Shown piece by piece: positions 15,611-23,083 of a DNA stretch of 31,170 nt. Each line of letters begins with the position of its first letter. The stretch's first letter is position 1. The stretch is taken from positions 1 through 31,170 of the forward strand of contig DCDC01000024.1 in NCBI GenBank assembly GCA_002316225.1. The letters run 5' to 3'. The notes below the pieces were generated by a model that had not been told where the DNA came from, ran no database searches, and worked only from the letters and a program-made list of their open reading frames with translations. Origin of the DNA: Firmicutes bacterium UBA1065. GTDB lineage: Bacteria > Bacillota > Clostridia > Tissierellales > Sedimentibacteraceae. The position numbers and the translations under genes are program-made.

Positions 15611-17168
15611 TTTTTTCAATCCTTATAAGATCAGTCATTATTTCCTTATCCTTATTATACAAGCTTGCTTGTCCATCTTTATAGATTAAGTAGCAATTCA
15701 ACATTTCTTTCAATGATAAATTTATTTCTTTATCCATGCCCACGGCAGTGAATTTGTTTCCTTCATTCCATCTCATGCCGGCTGTCAACAGTACGTCTTC
15801 CAAAAGCATCCCTTCATTGCCCTCAATTGATTTAGTCCTTACGACTTCAATTATCTTTTCAGGGAAAATTACGGCATCCTTTGTAGTTGAAAAATGAGTC
15901 ATATTCTTTACATTCATTCCAAGCTTAAAATTGGGCGAGATATTCATAGGAGCATTATCCCCTTCAACTTTTATAAAATACCTTTGCCTTACCAAGGATA
16001 TAGTTTCATTTTTTTCCAAACCGTCCGTGGCAGCCATGGTAAAAAAGCCCTTCTCATCAACCTCGTCAAATTTTCTTAATATTTTTCCTACTTCAAATGC
16101 CTTATCCTTAGAGCCGTAGTATTCATAATAATATGGCTCTATATCCCGGGTCAGAGGATTGAACATATGGACTTTATCAATATCTTTCGGAGATATGTCC
16201 TTATATAAATCAATATTTGTAACCATCTTCACCCAGTAAGGCCCTAACTCCAAGGGGACAGAAAGCCTTACGGGTTTGTCTTCATCCTTGATATTCTTCC
16301 TGTTTATCTGCCAGGTAAGTATTATATCGTTGACCTCCAGCTTATCCCTGTCAATTAAAGTGTAGTAGCCGTCCCTGCCTGTTACGCCTATACCGGCATA
16401 CTCGCTTAAGTCAATGCCTTCTTTCTCCAGCACATGACGAAGAGTGGGGCCTTTTACGTGCATCTTGGTTTCTGTTCCGGTTGTATTAATTAAGACAACA
16501 TCCATTTCCACCTGTTCATATTCTTTGATTTCTTCCGTGTCAATCCGGACAGACCCCCCTTCCCAATTAATTGCAAAGCTGTTTATATCCTTCTGCCAGG
16601 TTTCCTGGGGAACGACATCAGGAACTTTTGACATTTTTACGTTGTAATTCATGTACATATATAAACCAATCGCCCCATTAACGGCATTAACCACAGCCTG
16701 GGAGCTTATGGTGGCTCCTGTAATCTGAATGATATCTTCATGGTTTTCCTTATCAAGGACAACTAAATTCAAGTATTTGTTTATTGGCAAATCTTTAAAC
16801 CTGTTCAAAAAATAATCGTATTCTATATGCTCTGCATAATCGGGTGATTCTTCGTGACTCAAAACCTTTATTCCGATTAATATGTCATCATCAAGGGCAG
16901 CCAAAACTTCAACAGGCCCGTTATAGCCCACACAGCTTACAACAAATGCACAAACTTTACCATCCACCTCATAAGCTCTTTTCACCCCGGGAAAATACAA
17001 GGAGCTGTATAAATCATCATTGATATCCTTAATTAAAATGACTCGTTTTGCATCAGGATAAAAGAACCTCACGGCTTCTTCTTCCTCGGAAGCATCGTTT
17101 AATATATAAAACAAGGAGCCTGTTACAAGCAACATTAACAGAAAAATGATTATATATTTTCTTTTCAT
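15600..17168 (-). CDS. Membrane-anchored protein with FMN_bind-like domain and two sulfite-oxidase-fold-like domains, 522 aa
   Basis: One N-terminal membrane helix (about 4-23) places the rest outside. Residues ~35-172 resemble an FMN_bind domain of the RnfG/NosR kind (VEVLAALDDDILIGIKVLSHEESPDY, then ITGATISSQAVVNAV). Its TGAT (150-153) is the flavinylation motif, but the usual Asp three residues before the Thr is Ile147, so covalent flavin is uncertain. Two copies of the operon's shared domain follow, at about 195-325 (GPTLRHVLEKEGIDL, GVTGRDGYYTLI, ELGPYWVKMVTNIDL) and about 370-520 (GMLLEDVLLTAGM near the end). Neither has the Mo-ligand Cys. An AGGTGA ribosome site precedes the ATG. The eight-base gap before and 11-base overlap after show tight coupling to its neighbours. 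Confidence 0.82.
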   Translation of the reverse strand: MKRKYIIIFLLMLLVTGSLFYILNDASEEEEAVRFFYPDAKRVILIKDINDDLYSSLYFPGVKRAYEVDGKVCAFVVSCVGYNGPVEVLAALDDDILIGIKVLSHEESPDYAEHIEYDYFLNRFKDLPINKYLNLVVLDKENHEDIIQITGATISSQAVVNAVNGAIGLYMYMNYNVKMSKVPDVVPQETWQKDINSFAINWEGGSVRIDTEEIKEYEQVEMDVVLINTTGTETKMHVKGPTLRHVLEKEGIDLSEYAGIGVTGRDGYYTLIDRDKLEVNDIILTWQINRKNIKDEDKPVRLSVPLELGPYWVKMVTNIDLYKDISPKDIDKVHMFNPLTRDIEPYYYEYYGSKDKAFEVGKILRKFDEVDEKGFFTMAATDGLEKNETISLVRQRYFIKVEGDNAPMNISPNFKLGMNVKNMTHFSTTKDAVIFPEKIIEVVRTKSIEGNEGMLLEDVLLTAGMRWNEGNKFTAVGMDKEINLSLKEMLNCYLIYKDGQASLYNKDKEIMTDLIRIEKNET

Positions 17169-17176
17169 TTTTTCAC

Positions 17177-17950
17177 CTATTCAACAAGGATCAGATCTAT
17201 ATTTGAAACCCATTGAGGTTTATTTATATCTCCGGGCTCTTTTTGTCCTACCACCAACTTATAAGTATTACCTTCATCAGGGCTGTATTCCTGGCCATTT
17301 TCTTCCCATGCGATGATCATGGGATATTTATTATCGGGATTTGTTTCATCCATGTATTCCATTTGCACCTGTTCCGGGGTAAATTCCACGGAGTAGCCGT
17401 CCTGGGCTATAATAGATATCTTTGAAGCTTCAGCCTTTATTATTGCTTCATTTTTCAATAAATCCCACAGCTTAACCCCTTTAAAACGGGTGTATCCTGT
17501 AGTACCGAAATTATTCAGCGAATAAAAATCAGCTTCAAAAATTATGTCATCCATTGCCTTTAATTCGTCTAGGGTAAGGCTAAGTTCCTTTTCTACAAGT
17601 CCTTTAATTTTAAGAGCATTCTCAATATTTTCCCCTTGCTCTTCCCCGGCTTGGCCTTCTTCCGAAACTTCTTCCCTTATAGGTTCTTCCCGGCCGGGTA
17701 TTTCTTCTGTTGCTTCTTCTGCCTCCGGTTCTGCTGCTTCCTCAGAAACATTTTCACTTACATCAACTTCTGCCTTTTCATCTTCTTCTGCTTCAGGTTT
17801 ATTTGCATCTTCATTGTTTTCACTTGTTTCGTCCTTGATTTCTTCATTTGTATCGGTGATTTCATTTGTTGAGGGTGCATCAGCTGCATTTTGAGAGCAT
17901 CCTGCCAATATTAAAAATATTGCTAATAATATAATTAATAATTTTTTCAT
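17177..17950 (-). CDS. Lipoprotein with acidic linker and one sulfite-oxidase-fold-like domain, 257 aa
   Basis: The signal peptide ends in LILAGC (Cys18 lipidated). Residues ~20-110 are a low-complexity, Glu/Asp/Ala/Thr-rich linker, very acidic and probably disordered, that would hold the domain away from the membrane and into the cell wall. Residues ~115-257 form the shared domain: LKIKGLVEKELSLTLDELKAM, YTRFKGVKLWDLLKN, ISIIAQDGYSVEFTPEQV, PMIIAWEENGQEYSP, YKLVVGQ and QWVSNIDLIL. No Mo-ligand Cys is present. The ATG at 17950 is preceded by AGGGGTG; a GTG nine bases upstream is the alternative. The gene follows the large SLH gene after a strong GC hairpin and precedes the FMN-domain gene by eight bases. 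Confidence 0.82.
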   Translation of the reverse strand: MKKLLIILLAIFLILAGCSQNAADAPSTNEITDTNEEIKDETSENNEDANKPEAEEDEKAEVDVSENVSEEAAEPEAEEATEEIPGREEPIREEVSEEGQAGEEQGENIENALKIKGLVEKELSLTLDELKAMDDIIFEADFYSLNNFGTTGYTRFKGVKLWDLLKNEAIIKAEASKISIIAQDGYSVEFTPEQVQMEYMDETNPDNKYPMIIAWEENGQEYSPDEGNTYKLVVGQKEPGDINKPQWVSNIDLILVE

Positions 17951-17966
17951 ATGGAACACCCCTTTT

Positions 17967-17988
17967 AAGGGGGAGTGACCTCCCCCTT
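17967..17988 (-). other. GC-rich stem-loop between the large SLH gene and the lipoprotein gene
   Basis: A perfect 9-bp stem (17967-17975 with 17980-17988, AAGGGGGAG/CTCCCCCTT) has a TGAC loop. It sits immediately after the SLH gene stop on the minus strand and has no T-run behind it. It could be a 3' mRNA-stabilising or processing hairpin, or a leaky terminator, allowing higher expression of the surface-protein genes than of the downstream genes. Confidence 0.6.
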
Positions 17989-17990
17989 GC

Positions 17991-20822
17991 TTATTTGTCT
18001 ATATATCTCAATAGCATTACCGTTGCTTCAGCTCTCGTAGTATTCTGTGCTCCACCGAAAATGTTGCCGGGAAGTCCCTTGATGATTTCTGCCTTTACTG
18101 CCTTTGCAACGGGTAGCTTTGCCCATTGGGGAATATCATCACTGAAGACAGACAAAATTTCATCGGCATTTGTTACATCGCCTTCCAGCAGGGAACCTAT
18201 AATAGTCCCTATTTCTTGTCTTGTGATGGGAGAATTGGGTTCGAAGCTGCCGTCTTCATAGCCTTTTACATATCCTTTTTCTGCTGCAATAGCAACATCT
18301 TTGGCAAACCAATCACTATTCTTCACGTCGGTAAACTTTAATACGGCATCTTGATTACCGATTCCTAATACTCTTATAAGCAAGGATACAAATTCTGCCC
18401 TGCTGATTTTATCGTCAGGTCTGAACAACCCGTCGCTTCCTTTGGCATAGCCCAGGGCTGCCATTCTTGTTATGCTGTCTTTTGCCCAGTGGCTTCCGAT
18501 ATCACTGAAAGCATCTGTCTTTACATCTTTCGATTCAGGTGCTTCATAGTCACCGGTGCCGACTACTATACAGTCAGCCCATTTTACCCACATGGATTTA
18601 CTTTCTTCAACAATAAGCCTCAAGGGTCCGTAAGCATTATTATTTGCATATCCTATACTTGACTCATTGGGTACTAAGGGATAACCGTCAGCTGCATAAG
18701 CTAAAATAATCTTCTTATTCTCACCGCGGGAATTCAGTACTCCGTTAATCACCTGCTCGGTGCTTCTTAAAATCTGATTGTAATTTTGTCCGCTAAATAC
18801 TCTAATGCTTGGAACATCTACGTCTTCTTTAAGTCCGACCACGTTTTTGATTAAATCCCATAAAACAATTCCCTGCATTTCCCTGGTGCCATCGCCTGTG
18901 TAGATATCTCTGACCGTATACCGGGTCATGGCTTCAATCTGCCTAAGGGTAAATGTCATGGGTTCTTTTACCTGTGAGCCTGTTACCCTAAGGACCGGCA
19001 TGTCCAAATATTCTTTATATGGGCCTTGATTGTGATTCCATGTTTCATCAATTTCCAGTTCCGTGCTGACCCCTTCGCCGGATCCCTTGGTATCTGTTGC
19101 AACAGACTCCCCTTCGCCAATGATTATTTCTTTAGCAAATTGTACCTGGTTAGATCCGTTTGTATCGTTATAACTTGTTTTCCCGAATATTATTCTGAGA
19201 GGTCCCCCGTCGTTGCCAAGACCGGCATTGTAACCTTCGTCACTGGGTCTTATTACATAGGGATACTTGTTGAATCCATAGGCAACCATGACAGGTAAAC
19301 CTGTATAAAGGGGATCCACATATTCTCCCGGGAATGTGCCGTCACCCTTATCCAATGCACTTTTTTCATAATATCCGTACAAGGACCTGTCCTTAATCTG
19401 CTTTATAGTCATGGGAGCAAAATTATAATTGTCTGCAGCAATAAAACGAATGCTGGTATTCTCATCTGTTTTGGGATCTAATCCTGCCTTTAACAATAAA
19501 TCCCACAAGGGAACTCCCTTGTAAGTGTTATAATACCAGAAATATTCGCTGTTTGACAGGCTGTATTCATGAATTTCATGCAGGTCTGTCATGGCCTCCA
19601 GGTCCTTTACCTTGTATCTTACTTCTTTGCCCAGGGCAGAACCGTGAATTATCAGTTCATAATCAGTATATTTTGCATCGTTGTAAGGAGCATAGGAATG
19701 CTCATAAATATTTTTGGCATCTTTTTCTTCAATGTAAATATATGCTACATTTGAAAATTCTTTGGCCGTATTTTTGTTTTGTTTATAAACTAATTTAAAA
19801 CATCCGTTGTCATTATATTTTTCCTTGATATAACCTTCATCAGTATCCAGGAAAACCAGGGGAATTTCATTTATACCGTAGGCGACCATATATTTATCTG
19901 CCTCTGATATATCCGCGGTTAAAATAGTTTTCCTTGATTTGTCTTTAAATATAAGGTTTCCTGCGTTTGCTTTTGCTTTTACATAATTATCGATCAGATA
20001 CTTTACATTAATTCCTTCATAGGAAAATTCATATACTTTGCCCTTTACTTTTTCATAATATGTATCTTGAGCTTGTCCTTTCGTATCTTCTTCGATTTGC
20101 CTCAGTGATATGGCCCTGTAACCTTCAACTCCGGGTCCTTCAATCGTAAAAGTTGCTCCAGTTATGGCATCTATATTGTATGGTTCACCTTCATAACTGA
20201 TGTGCTTATATGGTGATGAAGGAGTTACTTTAACTATTTCATCTCCTACTGTGATTTTGACAACTTCCTTGCCCCATTTTGACATATTCATATCATCAAT
20301 GTCAGTCTGTCCAAATACTAATTTAGGAAAATCCTTATCTAAATCTGTTTCCGTTATGGGACTGTCTGTCCAGGTCACCGGGGGAGCAAATACGTTTTTC
20401 GGAAAATCAGCCAACACCCTTGTATATTTTGCAATCATGGGCATGACTGTCTGTTTGCTGTTCAAGGTAAAATCAGTGAAAGAATAAGCATTTTTCAGCT
20501 CACTTATAGTCTTTGTAAATTCAAACCCGTCAGAACATGTAAATTTTACATTGTAATCTTTATCGGTCTTTAAACCCTTTCCAATGAGTTCGAATAAATC
20601 ATATCCTTTTGCTTTTATGATTTTATGAAATCCGAGGCTGTTGTTGGTAGAGTATATTCTCTCTACCATGTTATATTTTGACCAGTCGCCGGAAGTAATT
20701 ACTATTTCTTCTTCCAGTCCCGTACCTGTAATTATAAGCTCAGGCTCTGCTGCATATACAGGCATGGCATTCATGATTAACATGGCTGCAATCAAGAGCC
20801 AAACGGCAACCTTTCTTGCCAT
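17991..20822 (-). CDS. Large S-layer-anchored protein: four sulfite-oxidase-fold-like repeats, flavinylation motif, three SLH domains, 943 aa
   Basis: A cell-surface protein with a signal peptide (about 1-24, ending VYA), four repeats of the operon's shared domain (about 28-193, 210-365, 385-590 and 630-760) and three SLH domains (about 770-943; SDIGSHWAKDSI, TDVKNSDWFAKDV, SDDIPQWAKLPV) that bind secondary cell-wall polymer. Repeats 3 and 4 are clearest: YKGVPLWDLLLKAGLD and MQGIVLWDLIKNVVG, then GNDGGPLRIIFG and NAYGPLRLIVE with W-VKWADCIVVG. Between repeats 1 and 2 lies DAITGATFT (218-226), which matches the ApbE flavinylation motif, unexpected in an SLH protein. No Mo-ligand Cys is visible. 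The start at 20822 is set by AAAGGAGGT; the alternative start 45 bases up has no ribosome site. It is likely abundant. Confidence 0.88.
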   Translation of the reverse strand: MARKVAVWLLIAAMLIMNAMPVYAAEPELIITGTGLEEEIVITSGDWSKYNMVERIYSTNNSLGFHKIIKAKGYDLFELIGKGLKTDKDYNVKFTCSDGFEFTKTISELKNAYSFTDFTLNSKQTVMPMIAKYTRVLADFPKNVFAPPVTWTDSPITETDLDKDFPKLVFGQTDIDDMNMSKWGKEVVKITVGDEIVKVTPSSPYKHISYEGEPYNIDAITGATFTIEGPGVEGYRAISLRQIEEDTKGQAQDTYYEKVKGKVYEFSYEGINVKYLIDNYVKAKANAGNLIFKDKSRKTILTADISEADKYMVAYGINEIPLVFLDTDEGYIKEKYNDNGCFKLVYKQNKNTAKEFSNVAYIYIEEKDAKNIYEHSYAPYNDAKYTDYELIIHGSALGKEVRYKVKDLEAMTDLHEIHEYSLSNSEYFWYYNTYKGVPLWDLLLKAGLDPKTDENTSIRFIAADNYNFAPMTIKQIKDRSLYGYYEKSALDKGDGTFPGEYVDPLYTGLPVMVAYGFNKYPYVIRPSDEGYNAGLGNDGGPLRIIFGKTSYNDTNGSNQVQFAKEIIIGEGESVATDTKGSGEGVSTELEIDETWNHNQGPYKEYLDMPVLRVTGSQVKEPMTFTLRQIEAMTRYTVRDIYTGDGTREMQGIVLWDLIKNVVGLKEDVDVPSIRVFSGQNYNQILRSTEQVINGVLNSRGENKKIILAYAADGYPLVPNESSIGYANNNAYGPLRLIVEESKSMWVKWADCIVVGTGDYEAPESKDVKTDAFSDIGSHWAKDSITRMAALGYAKGSDGLFRPDDKISRAEFVSLLIRVLGIGNQDAVLKFTDVKNSDWFAKDVAIAAEKGYVKGYEDGSFEPNSPITRQEIGTIIGSLLEGDVTNADEILSVFSDDIPQWAKLPVAKAVKAEIIKGLPGNIFGGAQNTTRAEATVMLLRYIDK

Positions 20823-20841
20823 AATTAACTTACCTCCTTTG

Positions 20842-20877
20842 AAAACAAATGAGCGAATATCGCTCATTTGTTTTTTT
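20842..20877 (-). terminator. 15-bp hairpin terminator or attenuator between the two SLH genes
   Basis: A perfect 15-bp stem (20842-20856 with 20860-20874) has a 3-base ATA loop, preceded by an A-run and ending in TTTGTTTTC on the minus strand. It lies ten bases after the stop of the first SLH gene and just ahead of the ribosome site of the next. It probably ends a fraction of transcripts after the first gene; it would also terminate plus-strand transcripts (seven T follow). Confidence 0.78.
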
Positions 20878-20883
20878 AATTAA

Positions 20884-22014
20884 TTATTCGGAAAACAAGG
20901 TGTTAAATACTACCAATGCTGCTTCGGCGCGGTTTACATTCTTTGCGGGCTCAAATTTTTCTCCTGCAATCCCAACAAAAACATTTTGTGCTTCAAGCCA
21001 GGCAACAGCATGTCCTGCCCAGTCAGCCACATCTTCCTTATCCTGGTAATTGGATTTTTCCATTACAAACTTTTCAACCTTTGCCTGGTCAACCAGTCCT
21101 TTGGCAACAGCTGCCCTGGCTGCTACAAGTGCCATTTCCTGCCTGGTTATTACCTTTTCAGGTAAAAATGTACCGTCTGGATATCCGACGAATAATCCTG
21201 AATCAACAGCAGCTTGTACATATGGTGCTGACCACCTGTCAAGAGCTATATCGCTGAATTCTCCTTCATATTCTTTCAAATCGTATCCCAAGGCTACAAC
21301 TATTATTTTGCAGAATTGTTCCCTGGTAAATACATTGCCCGGAGCATAGAGGCCGCCACCAATTCCATCTATGATTCCTCTTTTTGCAAGGTCATAAATA
21401 GCTGCTTCCGCAAACTTGTATTCTTCGGTTATATCTGTGAATGTTATTTCATTTGTTTCTTCTTCAACAGGTTCGGCAGGCACTTCCGGTGTTTCTTCCA
21501 CTGCTTCAGCTTGTCCCACAACAATCTTGTTTACTAATTTATATACGGTGTTAAATTCACCTTCATATTTTAAATTCCTGTATACGGTTATTTCATCTAT
21601 TACTGCTTCGTCATTGTTTATTGGTTCCCCGTCTACCTCATAGGCCAAGACGAATTTCAGTTCCTCATTTAAAACATCACTGAGAGTTTGAGGGTCAATT
21701 GGGTATCCGTCAGCTGCAAAAAATTCTACGCTTCCTTCTTCAGCTGTTACTCCTGCCTTTTCTTTCAATAAATAAGCTAAGCTTACACCCTTAACCTGGA
21801 CTGTTTTTTCTCCGCCCTTTGAATTATAAACATAGACCTGGTTAATCTGTGCTTCTTCAGGCATACCCTTTAATTCTTCCAGGGTAAGCTTAAGTTCTGT
21901 TGCAACTAAGCTTCCTCCGATTTCAAGAGCGTAATGATCTTCTGCAAAAACCAAGGCTTGGGAAAGAATCATTACTAATGCTAATACCATTGAAATTACT
22001 TTGATTTTTTTCAT
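20884..22014 (-). CDS. S-layer-anchored protein with one sulfite-oxidase-fold-like domain and three SLH domains, 376 aa
   Basis: First gene of the operon. The signal peptide is about 1-24 (LVFA before EDHY). Residues ~27-168 form the shared domain: LKLTLEELKGMP, VQVKGVSLAYLLKEKAGV, VEFFAADGYPID, FVLAYEVDGEPIN and VYKLVNKIVVG. The position of the Mo-ligand Cys in sulfite oxidases is occupied by VYVYNSKGG. A Glu/Pro linker (169-188) leads to three SLH domains (190-376; TFTDITEEYKFAEAAI, FSDIALDRWSAPYV, YQDKEDVADWAGHAV) for cell-wall anchoring. GGAGGAATAGT precedes the ATG. It is controlled by the structured RNA leader upstream and followed by a strong hairpin, so it is probably the most highly expressed product of the operon. 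Confidence 0.9.
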   Translation of the reverse strand: MKKIKVISMVLALVMILSQALVFAEDHYALEIGGSLVATELKLTLEELKGMPEEAQINQVYVYNSKGGEKTVQVKGVSLAYLLKEKAGVTAEEGSVEFFAADGYPIDPQTLSDVLNEELKFVLAYEVDGEPINNDEAVIDEITVYRNLKYEGEFNTVYKLVNKIVVGQAEAVEETPEVPAEPVEEETNEITFTDITEEYKFAEAAIYDLAKRGIIDGIGGGLYAPGNVFTREQFCKIIVVALGYDLKEYEGEFSDIALDRWSAPYVQAAVDSGLFVGYPDGTFLPEKVITRQEMALVAARAAVAKGLVDQAKVEKFVMEKSNYQDKEDVADWAGHAVAWLEAQNVFVGIAGEKFEPAKNVNRAEAALVVFNTLFSE

Positions 22015-22080
22015 ACTATTCCTCCAAAATAATATTTATTTTTATTTAGTTGCACTAAATATAAATCACAAGAGTAAACA

Positions 22081-22114
22081 AATAAAAAACAGCATTTCTG
22101 ATGGAACTGCTGTT
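22081..22114 (-). terminator. Leader terminator of the candidate riboswitch
   Basis: A 7-bp stem AACAGCA/TGCTGTT (22088-22094 with 22108-22114) with a 13-base loop is followed on the minus strand by TTTTTTATTT. It sits 67 bases before the first operon gene, inside the 5' leader. Its loop (22098-22106) can pair with 22136-22145 of the aptamer-like region. Confidence 0.85.
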
Positions 22115-22225
22115 CACATATTATCCGGCATCTCCTTCCCATCAGGAGGCTTGACCGTTTCCAGCCAAACCCTATCGGCAAAAAACCATAAATTTAAAAT
22201 CCTTAGGTCGTTTGCTCGGAGCTAT
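22115..22225 (-). ncRNA. Candidate riboswitch aptamer in the leader of the surface redox operon
   Basis: Read on the minus strand, the leader folds into a three-way junction. P1 is CUCC (22221-22218) with GGAG (22135-22132). P2 is 22215-22178, GCAAA with UUUGC at its base, and contains CCUAAG (22207-22202) opposite UAUGG (22190-22186), the 11-nt tetraloop-receptor signature. P3 is 22172-22147, eleven pairs capped by a GAAA tetraloop (22161-22158). A tetraloop docking into a receptor on the neighbouring helix is a hallmark of compact riboswitches. The AGGG...GCCUCC...GGAAGGAG order in the 3' half recalls, from memory, the Moco-responsive RNA of moaA leaders, and the operon content (MobB, molybdopterin-fold proteins) fits. 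The class is not proven. c-di-GMP-I was considered, but the tetraloop and receptor are in the opposite order. Confidence 0.7.
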
Positions 22226-22237
22226 TAATTTATGTTA

Positions 22238-22266
22238 ATTATAACACAAAGTAAATAAAGTGTAAA
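22238..22266 (-). promoter_or_regulatory. Main promoter of the 15-gene surface redox operon
   Basis: On the minus strand TTTACA (22261-22266) and TATAAT (22238-22243) are exactly 17 bases apart. Transcription should begin near 22231, giving a leader of about 217 bases holding the aptamer-like fold and terminator before the start codon at 22014. Confidence 0.8.
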
Positions 22267-22294
22267 TACCCTAACGTTTGGTAATCTGTTTATA

Positions 22295-22999
22295 TTAATC
22301 CTCAAAGACCTTGCCTATACTGTCATTTATAACCAGGTCAGCCCTCCTGTCCATGGAAGTGGGTGTTTTGTTTATAAGGACTAATTTGCTTCCCCTGAAG
22401 TAATTTATAAGGCCTGCGGCAGGATATACCACAAGGGATGTTCCTCCCACTATTAAAACATCTGCCTGCTCTATGTAATCGACGGCTTTTCCAATGACAT
22501 GGCTGTTAAGGGGTTCTTCGTACAAAACTACATCAGGTTTTACTATTCCCCCGCAGCTGCACCTGGGTATTCCTTTTGAAGCAATAATAAAATTTACATC
22601 ATAGAACTTTCCGCATTTCATGCAGTAATTCCTGTGTACCGACCCATGAAGCTCCAGTACGTTCCTGGACCCGGCCGCCTGGTGAAGGCCGTCAATATTT
22701 TGAGTTATTACTGCCTTAAGCTTCCCTTCCTTTTCTAATTCAGCCAGCTTCTTGTGGGCACTGTTAGGTTTTGCATCCAAAAAAATCATCTTGTTTATGT
22801 AAAAGTCAAAGAACTCTTCCGGGTTGGACCTGAAGAAGCTGCGAGAAATCATCGTTTCCGGCGGATACTTGTATTTCTGGCTGTATAAGCCGTCAACACT
22901 TCTGAAATCCGGTATCCCGCTCTCGGTTGATACCCCTGCTCCTCCAAAAAATACAATATTGTCACTTTTTGAAATGATTTCTTTTAATTCAGGATTCAT
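22295..22999 (-). CDS. cobB: Sir2-family NAD-dependent protein deacylase, 234 aa
   Basis: A bacterial sirtuin that removes acyl groups from lysines using NAD and releases O-acyl-ADP-ribose. Visible motifs are GGAGVSTESGIPDFRS (about 19-34, NAD site), TQNIDGLHQAAG, the catalytic His in LELHGSVHRNYC, zinc ligands CMKC and CSC, and GGTSLVVYPAAG. The length is normal. AGGAGGCTC precedes the ATG. The polysaccharide deacetylase gene lies 84 bases upstream on the same strand and no clear promoter was seen in the gap, so co-transcription is possible. No hairpin terminator follows before the operon promoter. Its product O-acetyl-ADP-ribose is a known macro-domain ligand, but the macro gene here is 20 kb away. 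Confidence 0.95.
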   Translation of the reverse strand: MNPELKEIISKSDNIVFFGGAGVSTESGIPDFRSVDGLYSQKYKYPPETMISRSFFRSNPEEFFDFYINKMIFLDAKPNSAHKKLAELEKEGKLKAVITQNIDGLHQAAGSRNVLELHGSVHRNYCMKCGKFYDVNFIIASKGIPRCSCGGIVKPDVVLYEEPLNSHVIGKAVDYIEQADVLIVGGTSLVVYPAAGLINYFRGSKLVLINKTPTSMDRRADLVINDSIGKVFED

Positions 23000-23083
23000 A
23001 AGAGCCTCCTAGATATTTTATTTTTATTATTTGAATAAGGTAAGCTTCGTATCATGAGAACGAAAAGAACTTTCCCAAAAAAA

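Noticed and set aside
17544..17894. Plus-strand Ser/Phe-rich open frames opposite the lipoprotein gene
   Set aside because: They are the antisense of the acidic low-complexity linker; open frames there are a base-composition effect.
22115..22225. c-di-GMP-I (GEMM) riboswitch in the operon leader
   Set aside because: GCAAAC and UUGCCGAU fragments and a tetraloop/receptor pair are present, but the receptor helix comes before the tetraloop helix, the reverse of GEMM-I, and the conserved GGGACGCAAAGCC joining strand is missing.
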